Source: Pseudomonas sp. ATCC 13867
GTDB taxonomy: Bacteria > Pseudomonadota > Gammaproteobacteria > Pseudomonadales > Pseudomonadaceae
DNA: 64,000 bases
Assembly: GCF_000349845.1 (NCBI RefSeq)
Contig: NC_020829.1
Location: 2,239,001 to 2,303,000, forward strand
Direction of reading: 5' to 3'
Shown here: positions 8,661-17,729 of the stretch, one piece after another
How the letters are laid out: every line of letters begins with the position of its first letter
Position numbering within the stretch: position 1 is the first letter of the stretch
Notes under the pieces: generated by a model
What the model was told of the DNA's origin: nothing
What the model saw: the letters and a program-made list of their open reading frames with translations, nothing else
The model's database searches: none
Translations under genes and position numbers: made by a program

Positions 8661-9218
8661 TTACTCGTCGCGGCCTTCGAGCATGGTGCGCCGCAGCATC
8701 ACGTAGATGGCCCCGGCACCGCCGTGGCGCGGCAGGCAGGAGGTGAAGCCGAGCACCTGCGGGTGCTGGCGCAGCCAGGTATTCACGTGGCTCTTCATCA
8801 TCGGACTCCTGCCGTCGACGCGCGCGGCCTTGCCGTGGGTGACGCGGACGCAGCGGACCTCGAAGCGGGTGGCTTCGGCGATGAAGTCCCAGAGGGTTTC
8901 GCGGGCCTTTTCGATCTTCATGCCGTGCAGGTCGAGGCTGCCCTCGAAGCCGATCTGGCCGGCCTTGAGCTTGCGCATCTGGCCTTCCTGGACACCGTCA
9001 CGGGCCCAGTAGAGTTCATCTTCCGGCCCGACGTCGATGACGAACTGGTCGGACAGGCCGTCCACCCGGATGTTCTCGGTGCGCACGGTCGCGTTCTGCC
9101 GCAGCTCCTTGAGCTGCTGGCGGTCGGCCTTGGGCTTGCCGGTGTCGGCCTGGTCCACTGTGATGCGCTTGACGCCGCGCATCTCGCGGGCGAACTGGGA
9201 AAAGTCGTCGTCTTGCAT
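8661..9218 (-). CDS. Smr domain protein (SmrA-like putative endonuclease)
   Basis: A 185-residue protein with a C-terminal Smr (small MutS-related) domain: SLDLHGM motif, then RVTHGKAARVDGRS and the terminal GGAGAIYVML. SmrA/YdaL proteins are DNA- or RNA-cleaving enzymes not linked to a MutS core. The start is the ATG at 9218 because GGAGG stands five bases before it; the open frame continues to 9278 without another good start. It is in a minus-strand series with folE. Confidence 0.88.
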   Translation of the reverse strand: MQDDDFSQFAREMRGVKRITVDQADTGKPKADRQQLKELRQNATVRTENIRVDGLSDQFVIDVGPEDELYWARDGVQEGQMRKLKAGQIGFEGSLDLHGMKIEKARETLWDFIAEATRFEVRCVRVTHGKAARVDGRSPMMKSHVNTWLRQHPQVLGFTSCLPRHGGAGAIYVMLRRTMLEGRDE

Positions 9219-9285
9219 GCGCACCTCCACGAAGAGCCGCGCAGTGTAGCGGATCGCGCCGACCTTGCGGAAATCCACGGGTGGC

Positions 9286-9606
9286 TCAGTCGCGCCGCTT
9301 CATCAGTCTCGGCGACAGGCTCAGACCCTCGCGGCCGCGTGCCCGGCGGCGGGCGGCGCGCCAGAACAGCACGCCCAGCCAGAGGCAGAGCAGCCCGATG
9401 ACCAGCAGGACGGCACCGGCCCCCGGCTCGATGTGCAGAACGCCGACGGCGGGTTGACGGCGCAGCAGGGCGGCGACTCCGGCCATCGCGGACAGGATGC
9501 CGAGGGTGGCGATCACCGCGGCCAGGGCGGCGGCGAAGCGCCAGCGCCAGCGTCCCGGACGCTTGGGACGCAAGGCGCGCGGATTGAAACTATCGGACAA
9601 CTTCAT
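9286..9606 (-). CDS. Small hypothetical membrane protein
   Basis: A 106-residue protein with a basic N-terminus, two hydrophobic segments (about residues 23-47 and 62-82) and a strongly basic tail (FWRAARRRARGREG). GAGGAA lies seven bases before the ATG. It is upstream of the Smr gene on the same strand with a 67-base gap. Family not recognised. Confidence 0.6.
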   Translation of the reverse strand: MKLSDSFNPRALRPKRPGRWRWRFAAALAAVIATLGILSAMAGVAALLRRQPAVGVLHIEPGAGAVLLVIGLLCLWLGVLFWRAARRRARGREGLSLSPRLMKRRD

Positions 9607-9687
9607 CCCGACTTCCTCATCTGTTGAACGAGGCTATGACCGGTCAGGGCTGGAGGGGGTTCCAATCCCGAGGTCGGGAGGCGCATC

Positions 9688-9734
9688 GGGCCCGGTTTCC
9701 AGCCGGGCCCGCAAGCTCTGCGCCTAAGCAGAGC
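9688..9734 (-). terminator. Two adjacent hairpins after the isochorismatase-fold gene
   Basis: GGGCCCGG/CCGGGCCC (9688-9710) and GCTCTGC/GCAGAGC (9715-9734) lie 46 bases beyond the stop of the minus-strand gene. No T run follows, so termination is only plausible. Confidence 0.4.
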
Positions 9735-9779
9735 CTAACCGCTCGTGGTCGCTGCTGCCGCCCGTCGGGACGGACGGTG

Positions 9780-10376
9780 TCAGATCAGGGCCTGGGCCTG
9801 GGCGACCACCGCGGCGAAGTTGTCGCCCAGGGCGGCCATCTCCGCCCGGTGCAGGTCACGGGCGGCGAGTACGCCGCCTTCCGGGGTGGGGATGTCGCGG
9901 GTGGCGCAGGCGGCGTCCGCCAGGGTGCAACGGTAGCCGTAGTCCTTGGCGGCGCGTACGGTGGTGCTGATGCTCGAATGGGTCATGAAGCCGCAGACGA
10001 TCACGTCCAGGCGACCGTGGGCCTGCAGGCGCTCATGCAGGTCGGTGCCGGCGAAGGCATTGGGCAGGCGCTTGTCCACGATGACCTCGCCCGGCAGCGG
10101 GGCGAGCTCGGGGAGGAACTGGCCACGTGGGCCCTGCGGGTCGAGTACGCCGCCCCGCACGCCCAGGTGGTGCACGTGAACGATCGGGGTGCCCATGACC
10201 CGGGCCGACTCCAGCAGCAGGCGGATCTGCGCCACCGCCGCATCCAGGTCAGGCAGCGCCAGCACGCCGCTGCGGTACTCCTCCTGGGCATCGATGATCA
10301 ACAGAGTGCTCTGGCGCAGCGTGGCCGGCGGGTACCCGCGTCCACTGATCTGCAGCATGCTGAGCGGAAGGGACAT
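9780..10376 (-). CDS. Isochorismatase-fold (cysteine hydrolase family) protein lacking the nucleophile Cys
   Basis: A 198-residue cytosolic protein of the isochorismatase/nicotinamidase fold. Of the usual Asp-Lys-Cys triad, D29 (LIIDAQ) and K102 (IVDKRLPNAF) are present, but the nucleophile position in the GFMTHSSISTT motif (S135) is serine, where amidases of the family have cysteine. It may be an isochorismatase-like hydrolase that does not need the thiol, or a catalytically altered paralogue. It is divergent from prmB, as recalled for PA1677/PA1678. Confidence 0.85.
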   Translation of the reverse strand: MSLPLSMLQISGRGYPPATLRQSTLLIIDAQEEYRSGVLALPDLDAAVAQIRLLLESARVMGTPIVHVHHLGVRGGVLDPQGPRGQFLPELAPLPGEVIVDKRLPNAFAGTDLHERLQAHGRLDVIVCGFMTHSSISTTVRAAKDYGYRCTLADAACATRDIPTPEGGVLAARDLHRAEMAALGDNFAAVVAQAQALI

Positions 10377-10554
10377 GTCTCAACTCCTGATAATCCACGT
10401 GCCACCATTGTGGGCTGTAACGCGTTCCCTGTGAATCTTTGCTAACTCGCTCCAAAGTGGTATTGGCAAGATGAACGATAGCTGGTCGGGACGCCCCAGC
10501 GCGTCGCCGTTCCGTTAGAATGCGTCCCTTTTTGCGAGCTGCGAGGACTGCGCC

Positions 10555-11469
10555 GTGACTCAATCCCGTTTGCTGACCCTGCGTGACCACATCCGCTGGG
10601 CGGTCAGCCGTTTCCACGCCGAGGAACTGTTCTTCGGTCATGGCACCGATAACGCCTGGGACGAGGCCCGCCAACTTGTGCTCGGTGCGCTGCATCTGCC
10701 GTGGGAGATGGCCGATGCCTACCTGGACTGCCGCCTCGAGGATGAAGAGCGCGAGTACCTGATGCACCTGCTGCGCCGGCGCATCGAAGAGCGCGTGCCC
10801 ACCGCCTACCTGCTGGGAGAGGCCTGGTTCTGCGGGTTGCCGTTCGTGATCGACGAGCGCGTGCTGGTGCCGCGCTCGCCCATCGCCGAGCTGATCGAGC
10901 GCCGTTTCGAGCCGTGGCTGGCGGCCGACCCGGCGCGCATTCTCGACCTCTGCACCGGCTCGGGCTGCATCGGCATCGCCTGCGCCAGTGCCTTCCCCGA
11001 GGCCGAAGTCGTGCTGGGCGACCTGTCCTTCGAGGCCTTGGAAGTGGCCAATATCAATATCGAGCGCCACGAACTGGGCGAGCGTGTCTACTCCGTGCAG
11101 GGCGATGGCTTTGCCGGCCTGCCGGGGCAGCGCTTCGACCTGATCGTGTCCAACCCGCCCTATGTCGACGCCGAAGACTTCGCCGACATGCCTCCGGAAT
11201 ATCATCACGAACCGGCGCTGGGCCTGGCCTGCGGCGACGACGGCCTGGACCTGGTGCGGCGCATGCTGGCTGAGGCGGCGGACCATCTGACCGAGCGCGG
11301 CAGCCTGGTCGTCGAGGTGGGCAACAGCCAGGTCCACGTGGCGGCGCTCTACCCGGAGGTGGACTTCACCTGGCTCGATTTCGAGTACGGCGGCCATGGC
11401 GTGTTCCTGCTCTCGGCCGAGCAGTGCCGGCAGCATCAGGACCTGTTCAAGTCACGGGTAACGGCCTGA
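10555..11469 (+). CDS. prmB: Ribosomal protein L3 N5-glutamine methyltransferase
   Basis: SAM-dependent methyltransferase of the HemK family that methylates a glutamine of ribosomal protein L3. Its 304 residues include the N-terminal helical domain, the SAM-binding motif [14 protein letters not shown] and the catalytic NPPY ([12 protein letters not shown]). The GTG start is supported by GAGGA seven bases upstream. Proximity to aroC matches recalled PA1678-PA1681 order. PrmC is excluded by the PrmB-type N-terminus and the [10 protein letters not shown] segment. Confidence 0.93.
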   Translation: MTQSRLLTLRDHIRWAVSRFHAEELFFGHGTDNAWDEARQLVLGALHLPWEMADAYLDCRLEDEEREYLMHLLRRRIEERVPTAYLLGEAWFCGLPFVIDERVLVPRSPIAELIERRFEPWLAADPARILDLCTGSGCIGIACASAFPEAEVVLGDLSFEALEVANINIERHELGERVYSVQGDGFAGLPGQRFDLIVSNPPYVDAEDFADMPPEYHHEPALGLACGDDGLDLVRRMLAEAADHLTERGSLVVEVGNSQVHVAALYPEVDFTWLDFEYGGHGVFLLSAEQCRQHQDLFKSRVTA

Positions 11470-11490
11470 CGCGCGGCGGGTGGGATTAGC

Positions 11491-12090
11491 CTGTAGGAGC
11501 GAGCTTGCTCGCGAACCGCATGGCAGCGGGCCAATCGCGGATAGAGTCCGCTCCTACGAAAAGCCATTTACTTCTCACGCCGATTTGCTCGTGTAGGAGC
11601 AATTGTCTTCTAGGCTATTCGCTGCGCTCACCCTTCGGGCCGCACTGAAGTGCGTTCAGCGCAAGCGCTGTCCCGCGTTCGCGGGAGTGACGGTGAGATG
11701 CGAAGTCCCCCTGTACACGTCATTCCCACGAACGTGGGACGCGGCTCCATCGCGAACAGCGCTTGCGCTGGCCCGGAGGGGTATTACCCAGAAAACAATG
11801 TAGGAGACAACTGTCTTCTACCGGGGAAATCCGTGCCTGCGATACCCCCTCACCCCAGCCCTCTCCCTCAGGGAGAGGGAGCCGTCCGAATCGGCTGACA
11901 CCTTGATTGTTCCCTGCACCGAACGGTCCCCTCTCCCCCTGGGAGAGGGTTAGGGTGAGGGCTGATCCGAGCGCAGAACTGTCCGATAGGAGCGAACTTC
12001 GTCCGCGATGGGAGTTCAATTCGGCATCGCGATGCCTGGATAGGCACTGTTTGGAGTGGTCAAGTTCGCGAGCAGGCTCGCTCCTACGAA
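11491..12090. repeat. Non-coding repeat cluster (four or more repeat types)
   Basis: About 600 gene-free bases composed largely of palindromic repeats. REP elements lie at 11492-11517 and 12064-12089, with a GGACTC-class REP at 11533-11558 and a related decayed copy at 11985-12012. A GTAGGAG...TGTCTTCTA palindrome occurs at 11592-11613 and 11799-11822. An inverted pair, each unit being CAGCGCAAGCGCTG plus a TCCCGCGTTCGCGGGA-type palindrome, occupies 11655-11693 and 11717-11771. A second inverted pair with CCCTCTCCC/GGGAGAGGG cores lies at 11847-11880 and 11927-11961. No start codon with coding-like sequence was found. Confidence 0.85.
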
Positions 12091-12103
12091 AAGCCCGCAC
12101 GCC

Positions 12104-12889
12104 TCAGTGGGTGGCGATCCAGATCAGCAATCCGGCCTGGAACACCGCGAACACCGTCAGGCAGGCGATGGTGAAGCGCAGGCTGGTGTCGTCGCGGCGG
12201 AAGGTTTCGATGCGCTGCTCCAGGCGGCGGATTTCGTTGGCCTGGGTGGCGAGGTTGTGGTCGGCCTGTTCGAGCATGGCGGCGGCGTCCAGCAGCGGCA
12301 GGATCTGCACCTTTTCCTTGTGCCAGTCGTCGTACAGCTCGCTGATCCGGCCGACGTTATAGCGCGCCTTGAGCAGCCGCGAGTCCTCGTAGATCACGTC
12401 GAAGCCCTGGGCGCGGAGGAAGTGATCCCGGCGCTGGCGGGCTTCTTCGTTGGGCACCTCCTTCATCGCCAATGCGCCACCTTCGACACGGTAGTGCGCC
12501 CATTTCTTCTTTGCCCAGGCCACGCCCTGGGCCAGCAGGAAGCGGCCCAGGCCACGGTTCAGCGGTTCGGTGGCGAAGCCCGAGTCGGCGCCGAAGCGGA
12601 TTTCCTTGTTGCGGTGGTCCGCCCAGACTTCCAGCAGGTTCACTTCCTTGCGCAGCACCTGCCCGGGCAACTGGACGGTCAGGCGCAGCAGGCTCTGTTC
12701 GCTGCTGTGACGTTCGACCCGGCCAAGCTGGACGAAGCGCAGCGGGCGGGCGCCGGTCGAGCGGTCGGTGGGCAGCGGCGCCAGGCGCAGCAGGCGATAG
12801 TGCTCCGGGCCCAGTTCCGCCCACGGGTGTGGGCGGGCGGCGCTCTGGGGGGCGCTCTCGGCGATGGGCGTGGGTTCGGCTTGGCTCAT
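12104..12889 (-). CDS. Conserved hypothetical protein with C-terminal membrane anchor
   Basis: A 261-residue protein. Residues 1-190 are soluble and rich in charged residues (a QLPGQVLRKEVNLLEVW stretch and an EPLNRGLGRFLL stretch). A probable coiled coil at about 205-240 (MLEQADHNLATQANEIRRLEQRI, broken by charged positions) precedes one hydrophobic helix and a short tail, making it a tail-anchored inner-membrane candidate. The start at 12889 has GAGGA nine bases upstream; the frame is open far beyond it only because it runs antisense to later genes. Position corresponds to recalled PA1679. Function unknown. Confidence 0.7.
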   Translation of the reverse strand: MSQAEPTPIAESAPQSAARPHPWAELGPEHYRLLRLAPLPTDRSTGARPLRFVQLGRVERHSSEQSLLRLTVQLPGQVLRKEVNLLEVWADHRNKEIRFGADSGFATEPLNRGLGRFLLAQGVAWAKKKWAHYRVEGGALAMKEVPNEEARQRRDHFLRAQGFDVIYEDSRLLKARYNVGRISELYDDWHKEKVQILPLLDAAAMLEQADHNLATQANEIRRLEQRIETFRRDDTSLRFTIACLTVFAVFQAGLLIWIATH

Positions 12890-12936
12890 GGGGCGATCCT
12901 CGGGCCCGGCGGGCGTGACCGGGGCTGTCCCGAGGG

Positions 12937-13968
12937 TTATCGACGGGGCGCGGCGTTTCTTGAGGCGTCCGCTCCAGATAACGCCAGGGTGGCGTTGGGC
13001 AGGGTGCGGGCGGTCTTCACGAAGGCGACGATGCGCTGCACCAGCTCCCGCGCCAGGGGCAGGTTGGGGTTGTTGTAGGAGGCCAACTGTTGTGGGCCGC
13101 TGGCCGGCACGATGCGCAGGATGTGGTTCATGCCGTCGATCAGGTATAGCTGGCTGTCGGGCTTGGCCTGCTTGAGCGCCAGCGCGTCTTCCTCGCTGAC
13201 CTGGATGTCGTGGCGGCCCTGGAGGATCAGGGTCGGCATCTTCAATGCGGCGAAGGCCCGGGCGGGGCGCTGGCGGAACAGCGAGATCAGGTAGGGCTGC
13301 ACACTGGGGCGGAACAGTACGAGCAGCGGCTGCGGTACGCGGGACTGGAGCTGGCCGGCGTTGAGGCCGTCGATCAAGCGGTCGGCTTCGGCCTGCAGGG
13401 GTGGCGGCAGGCGGCCTTGCAACTGCTCGCGCAGCACCTCGCCGATGGGGCGGGCGCTGCCGGAGATCGATATCAGCTCGTCGGCGTGGGATGCCGGGGC
13501 CGCCAGGCTGGCGATCAGCGCACCCTCGCTGTGGCCGATCAGCACCTGGCGGCCGAAGCGCGGGTCGCGCGCCAGCTTGTCGCTCCAGGCAACCACGTCG
13601 GCGACGTAGCCTTCGACGCTGAGTTCCTCCTCCCGAGGCGCCGCCGGCAGGCTGCGGGCCACGCCGCGCTTGTCGTAGCGCACACTGGCGATGCCGTTCT
13701 CGGCCAGCGCTTCGGCCAGCTTGCGCAGGTAGGCGTTCTGCCCGCCCTCGGGATTGTTGCCGTCGCGGTCGGTGGGGCCGGAGCCGGCGATCAGCAGGGC
13801 GACCGGCGGCGGGGTCGCGCTCTGCGGCAGCAGCAGGGTGCCGCGCAGCACGCCGTGGCCGCTGTCCAGGTCGTAGGGGCGTTGCAGGATGCTGCTGGGA
13901 GCGGCTTGTGCGGTCGAGCCGAGCAGGCCGGCGAACAGGCAGAGACAGAGGAGGGCGAGACGGCGCAT
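12937..13968 (-). CDS. Exported alpha/beta hydrolase family protein
   Basis: A 343-residue hydrolase with a signal peptide (residues 1-22, ending ...GSTAQA). The nucleophile elbow is IGHSEGALIASL. The oxyanion region is LIAGSGPTDRDGNN, the acid is probably the Asp in LQGRHDIQVS, and the His is in DGMNHILR. This matches the BD-FAE/YqiA-like peptidase_S9-type esterases of the periplasm. It is next to the anchored hypothetical protein on the same strand and divergent from aroC. Substrate unknown. Confidence 0.85.
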   Translation of the reverse strand: MRRLALLCLCLFAGLLGSTAQAAPSSILQRPYDLDSGHGVLRGTLLLPQSATPPPVALLIAGSGPTDRDGNNPEGGQNAYLRKLAEALAENGIASVRYDKRGVARSLPAAPREEELSVEGYVADVVAWSDKLARDPRFGRQVLIGHSEGALIASLAAPASHADELISISGSARPIGEVLREQLQGRLPPPLQAEADRLIDGLNAGQLQSRVPQPLLVLFRPSVQPYLISLFRQRPARAFAALKMPTLILQGRHDIQVSEEDALALKQAKPDSQLYLIDGMNHILRIVPASGPQQLASYNNPNLPLARELVQRIVAFVKTARTLPNATLALSGADASRNAAPRR

Positions 13969-14089
13969 CGAAGACTTCAGGCGGGGGTGATGGCGCTTTG
14001 ACTCTCCCTGTCGCGGAAGGTTCGCAGGGCGGATTGACGCAGGTATACTGCTCGGCCTTTTCGATCGTTAGTCTTCCGCGGAGCCTCGC

Positions 14090-15181
14090 ATGTCCGGCAA
14101 CACCTACGGCAAGCTGTTCACCGTCACCACCGCTGGCGAAAGCCACGGCCCGGCGCTGGTCGCCATCGTCGACGGCTGCCCGCCCGGCCTGGAGATTTCC
14201 CTGGAAGACCTGCAGCGCGACCTGGACCGCCGCAAGCCCGGCACCAGCCGCCACACCACCCAGCGCCAGGAAGCCGACGAGGTGGAAATCCTCTCCGGCG
14301 TGTTCGAGGGCAAGACCACCGGCACCTCGATCGGTCTGCTGATCCGCAACACCGACCAGAAGTCCAAGGACTACTCGGCGATCAAGGACCTGTTCCGCCC
14401 GGCCCACGCCGATTACACCTACCACCACAAGTACGGCATCCGCGACTACCGTGGTGGTGGCCGCTCCTCGGCACGCGAGACCGCCATGCGTGTGGCCGCC
14501 GGCGCCATCGCCAAGAAGGTCCTGGCGGGCATGGGCATCAGCGTGCGCGGCTACATGAGCCAGCTCGGCCCGATCGAAATCCCTTTCAAGACCTGGGACA
14601 GTGTCGAAGACAACGCCTTCTTCAGCCCCGACCCGGACAAGGTGCCGGAGCTGGAGGCCTACATGGACCAGCTGCGCCGCGACCAGGACTCGGTCGGCGC
14701 GAAGATCACCGTGGTCGCCGAAGGCGTACCGCCGGGCCTGGGCGAGCCGATCTTCGACCGCCTGGACGCCGAACTGGCCCATGCGCTGATGAGCATCAAC
14801 GCGGTGAAGGGCGTGGAAATCGGCGCCGGCTTCGCCAGCGTCGCCCAGCGCGGCACCGAGCACCGCGACGAGCTGACCCCCGAAGGCTTCCTGTCGAACA
14901 ATGCCGGCGGCATTCTCGGCGGCATTTCCTCCGGCCAGCCGATCATCGCCCACCTGGCGCTCAAGCCGACCTCCAGCATCACCACCCCCGGCCGTTCCAT
15001 CGACGTGAACGGCAACCCGGTGGACGTGATCACCAAGGGCCGCCATGACCCGTGCGTGGGCATCCGCGCCACCCCCATCGCCGAGGCGATGATGGCCATC
15101 GTGCTGCTCGACCACCTGTTGCGCCACCGCGCGCAGAACGCCGACGTGAAGGTCGGCACTCCGGTCCTCGGTCAGCTCTGA
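14090..15181 (+). CDS. aroC: Chorismate synthase
   Basis: Converts 5-enolpyruvylshikimate-3-phosphate to chorismate using reduced FMN; last step of the shikimate pathway, cytosolic homotetramer. At 363 residues it is the standard length. Signatures are [20 protein letters not shown] (N-terminal), [15 protein letters not shown], the phosphate-binding [17 protein letters not shown] and [14 protein letters not shown]. Its product feeds PabB, also in this window. Downstream lies a hairpin and then the broken MFS gene. Confidence 0.97.
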   Translation: MSGNTYGKLFTVTTAGESHGPALVAIVDGCPPGLEISLEDLQRDLDRRKPGTSRHTTQRQEADEVEILSGVFEGKTTGTSIGLLIRNTDQKSKDYSAIKDLFRPAHADYTYHHKYGIRDYRGGGRSSARETAMRVAAGAIAKKVLAGMGISVRGYMSQLGPIEIPFKTWDSVEDNAFFSPDPDKVPELEAYMDQLRRDQDSVGAKITVVAEGVPPGLGEPIFDRLDAELAHALMSINAVKGVEIGAGFASVAQRGTEHRDELTPEGFLSNNAGGILGGISSGQPIIAHLALKPTSSITTPGRSIDVNGNPVDVITKGRHDPCVGIRATPIAEAMMAIVLLDHLLRHRAQNADVKVGTPVLGQL

Positions 15182-15189
15182 TCGACCTG

Positions 15190-15223
15190 AACCTTCCGCG
15201 AGCCAACCGGTTCGCGGAAGGTT
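15190..15223 (+). terminator. Inverted repeat after aroC
   Basis: Perfect 12-base arms AACCTTCCGCGA / TCGCGGAAGGTT, eight bases after the aroC stop. No T run, so an attenuator, processing site or weak terminator is possible. The motif TCGCGGAAGGTTCG also occurs once upstream of aroC (14010). Confidence 0.5.
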
Positions 15224-15236
15224 CGTCGCGCCGCCG

Positions 15237-16396
15237 ATGACGCAGGTCCCTTACTGGCGGCTGTCCAGTTTCTACTTCTTCTACTTCTGCCTGCTGGGCG
15301 GGACGGCGCCGTTCCTCGCGCTGTATTCCATCACCTGGGCTTTTCCAGCGCGCGCATCGGCGAGCTGGTCGCCATCCCCATGCTGATGCGCTGCGTGGCG
15401 CCGAACCTGTGGGGCTGGCTGGGCGACCGCAGCGGCCAGCGGCTGGCCATCGTGCGCTTTGGCGCGGTGTGCACGGCGCTGTGCTTCGCCGGCATCTTCC
15501 TCGACCACAGCTACGCCTGGCTGGCGCTGGTGATGGCCGGGCATGCGTTCTTCTGGCACGCGGTGCTGCCGCAGTTCGAGGTGATCACTCTGGCGCACCT
15601 GAGCGGGCGTACCGAGAGCTACAGCCGCATCCGCCTGTGGGGCTCCATCGGCTTCATCTGCACCGTGGTCGGCCTGGGCTGGCTGTTCGAGCGCGCCAGC
15701 CTGGACAGCTACCCGCTGGCGCTGCTGGCGATCATGCTCGGCATCGTCGGCGCCAGTTGGTGGGTGCCCAATGCCCAGCCGCCGGCGCGTCATGACGAAG
15801 CCGATGCCGGTGGTTTCCTCAAGCAACTGCTCAGCCCCGGCGTGCTGGCGTTCTACCTGTGCGTGTGCCTGATGCAGCTGTCCCACGGCCCGTACTACAC
15901 CTTCCTGACCCTGCACCTCGAGGCGCTGGGCTACGCCCGTGGACTGATCGGCCAGCTCTGGGCGCTGGGTGTGGTGGCCGAGGTGCTGCTGTTCCTGGTC
16001 ATGCCGCGCCTGCTCCAGCGTTTTTCCCTGCGCCAGGTGCTGGCGGCCAGCTTCCTGCTGGCGGCCTTGCGCTGGCTGCTGCTGGGCACGCTGGCCGGGC
16101 ACTTGCCGGTGCTGCTGTTCGCCCAGTTGCTGCACGCCGCGACCTTCGGCAGCTTCCATGCCGCCGCCATTCATTTCGTCCAGCGCAGCTTCCAGGCGCG
16201 CCAACAGGGCCAGGGCCAGGCGCTCTATGCTGCGCTGGCGGGGACCGGCGGCGCACTGGGCGCGCTTTACTCCGGCTACAGCTGGGGTAGCCTTGGTCCG
16301 GCCTGGACCTTCTCCATCGCCAGCATCGCCGCGCTGGCCGCCGCCTTCATCATCTGGACCCGTCTGAACGAGGACCCGCATGAACGACACCCGTGA
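15237..16396 (+). pseudogene. MFS transporter, disrupted by a one-base frameshift near the 5' end
   Basis: Twelve-helix MFS transporter (MFS_1-like, recalled PA1682 position). The first 30 codons from the ATG at 15237 encode MTQVPYWRLSSFYFFYF...FLALY. The frame then fails at CTGTATTCCATCAC (15321-15334), but the -1 frame continues perfectly with HHLGFSSARIGELVAIP through residue-by-residue family sequence to the stop at 16396. Adding one T (TATTTCCAT) would restore a protein of about 386 residues. A restart at ATG 15380 would lose the first helix. The 3' end overlaps mtnB by 17 bases, so the gene heads the mtn operon. Either a real mutation or a base-calling error. Confidence 0.85.
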
Positions 16397-17006
16397 ACAG
16401 CTGACCCGGCAGATCATCGACGCCGGCCGCTTCCTCTATGGCCGCGGCTGGTCGCCGGCCACCAGCAGCAACTACTCGGCGCGCCTGGCGGCCGACCGCG
16501 CGCTGCTCACCGTCTCGGGCAAGCACAAGGGCCAGCTCGGCGAGGACGATGTGCTGGAAACCGACCTGGCCGGCAACAGCCTGGAGGCGGGCAAGAAACC
16601 CTCGGCGGAAACCCTGCTGCACACCCAGCTCTACGCCTGGCGCGCGGAGATCGGCGCGGTGCTGCACACCCATTCGGTCAATGCCACGGTGCTGTCGCGT
16701 CTGACCGTGGGCGACCGCCTGGAGCTGGAAGACTACGAGTTGCAGAAGGCCTTCGCCGGCGTCACCACGCACGAAGGCCGCGTCACCGTGCCGATCTTCG
16801 ACAACGACCAGGACATCGCCCGCCTGGCGGCCAAGGTGCAGCCCTGGCTCGATGCGCATCCGGACTGTCCCGGTTACCTGATCCGTGGCCACGGCCTGTA
16901 CACTTGGGGACCGCGCATGAGCGACGTGCTGCGCCAGGTGGAGGCCTTCGAGTTCCTCTTCGAGTGCGAGCTGAAGGTGCTGAGCCTGCGTGGCGTCGCG
17001 CAGTGA
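16380..17006 (+). CDS. mtnB: Methylthioribulose-1-phosphate dehydratase
   Basis: Dehydrates 5-methylthioribulose 1-phosphate to the diketone intermediate of methionine salvage. At 208 residues it belongs to the class II aldolase/adducin fold. Zinc ligands include H96 and H98 in GAVLHTHSVNATVL and the histidine of LIRGHGLYTWG; E77 of KPSAETLLHT is the likely acid/base. It overlaps the end of the MFS gene and is followed after 28 bases by mtnD. Confidence 0.95.
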   Translation: MNDTREQLTRQIIDAGRFLYGRGWSPATSSNYSARLAADRALLTVSGKHKGQLGEDDVLETDLAGNSLEAGKKPSAETLLHTQLYAWRAEIGAVLHTHSVNATVLSRLTVGDRLELEDYELQKAFAGVTTHEGRVTVPIFDNDQDIARLAAKVQPWLDAHPDCPGYLIRGHGLYTWGPRMSDVLRQVEAFEFLFECELKVLSLRGVAQ

Positions 17007-17034
17007 ATAACCCTGAGAATCGAGTAGCCCGACC

Positions 17035-17580
17035 ATGAGCAGCCTGACCGTCTACCACGAATCGAGCCCCGAGCAGCCGCTGAAGCTGCTGACTCATGCC
17101 GAGGACATCGCCTCGACCCTGGGAGAACTGGGCGTGCGCTTCCAGCGTTGGGCGGCCAACGCCCCGATCGTCCCCGGCGCCAGCCAGGAGGAAGTGATCG
17201 CCGCTTACCAGCACGAGATTCGTCGCCTGCAGGAAGAGGAGGGCTATGTCACCGTGGACGTGGTCAGCCTGAGCGCCGATCACCCGCAGAAGGACGAACT
17301 TCGCGCCAAGTTCCTCGACGAGCACCGCCACGGCGAGGACGAAGTGCGCTTCTTCGTCGCTGGCCGCGGGCTGTTCACCCTGCACATCGAGGATCACGTC
17401 TACGCCGTGCAGTGCGAGAAGAACGACCTGATCTCGGTGCCCGCCGGTACCCGCCACTGGTTCGACATGGGCGAGCGCCCGCACTTTGTGGCCATCCGCC
17501 TGTTCAACAATGCCGAGGGCTGGGTCGCCAGGTTCACCGGCGACGAGATCGCCAAGCGGTTTCCGTTGCTGGAAGACTGA
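17035..17580 (+). CDS. mtnD: Acireductone dioxygenase
   Basis: Cupin-fold dioxygenase that cleaves the acireductone of the methionine-salvage pathway. Metal bound as Fe gives the ketoacid of methionine plus formate; Ni gives an off-pathway product. Ligands H97, H99, E103 ([12 protein letters not shown]) and H141 (PAGTRHWFD) are all present, at the spacing of the Klebsiella enzyme. Its 181 residues are standard. An inverted REP pair separates it from mtnC. Confidence 0.95.
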   Translation: MSSLTVYHESSPEQPLKLLTHAEDIASTLGELGVRFQRWAANAPIVPGASQEEVIAAYQHEIRRLQEEEGYVTVDVVSLSADHPQKDELRAKFLDEHRHGEDEVRFFVAGRGLFTLHIEDHVYAVQCEKNDLISVPAGTRHWFDMGERPHFVAIRLFNNAEGWVARFTGDEIAKRFPLLED

Positions 17581-17615
17581 CAGCGCAGCAGTCGCCGCGC
17601 CGCACAGCGCTCTTC

Positions 17616-17682
17616 GTAGGAGCGAGCTTGCTCGCGAACAGATTCCTCAGCGGGGTTCGTTCGCGAGCAAGCTCGCTCCTAC
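17616..17682. repeat. Inverted REP pair (BIME) between mtnD and mtnC
   Basis: Two full REP units in opposite orientation (17616-17639 and 17659-17682), joined by a linker containing CAGCGGGG. The pair can form a long double hairpin in the mtnD-mtnC transcript, where it may set relative mRNA stability. Confidence 0.9.
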
Positions 17683-17729
17683 ATGGTCACACCGTCCGCT
17701 TGCCGCAGCAGCGGGCCTTTGGAGTTCCC

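Noticed and set aside
11491..12090. CRISPR-like array
   Set aside because: Repeats are palindromic, of several types, in both orientations and without regular spacers; no cas gene nearby.
12104..15127. Single minus-strand frame joining the anchored hypothetical gene to antisense of aroC
   Set aside because: Only the last 261 codons are protein-like; the rest runs opposite aroC and across the hydrolase gene in the wrong frame.
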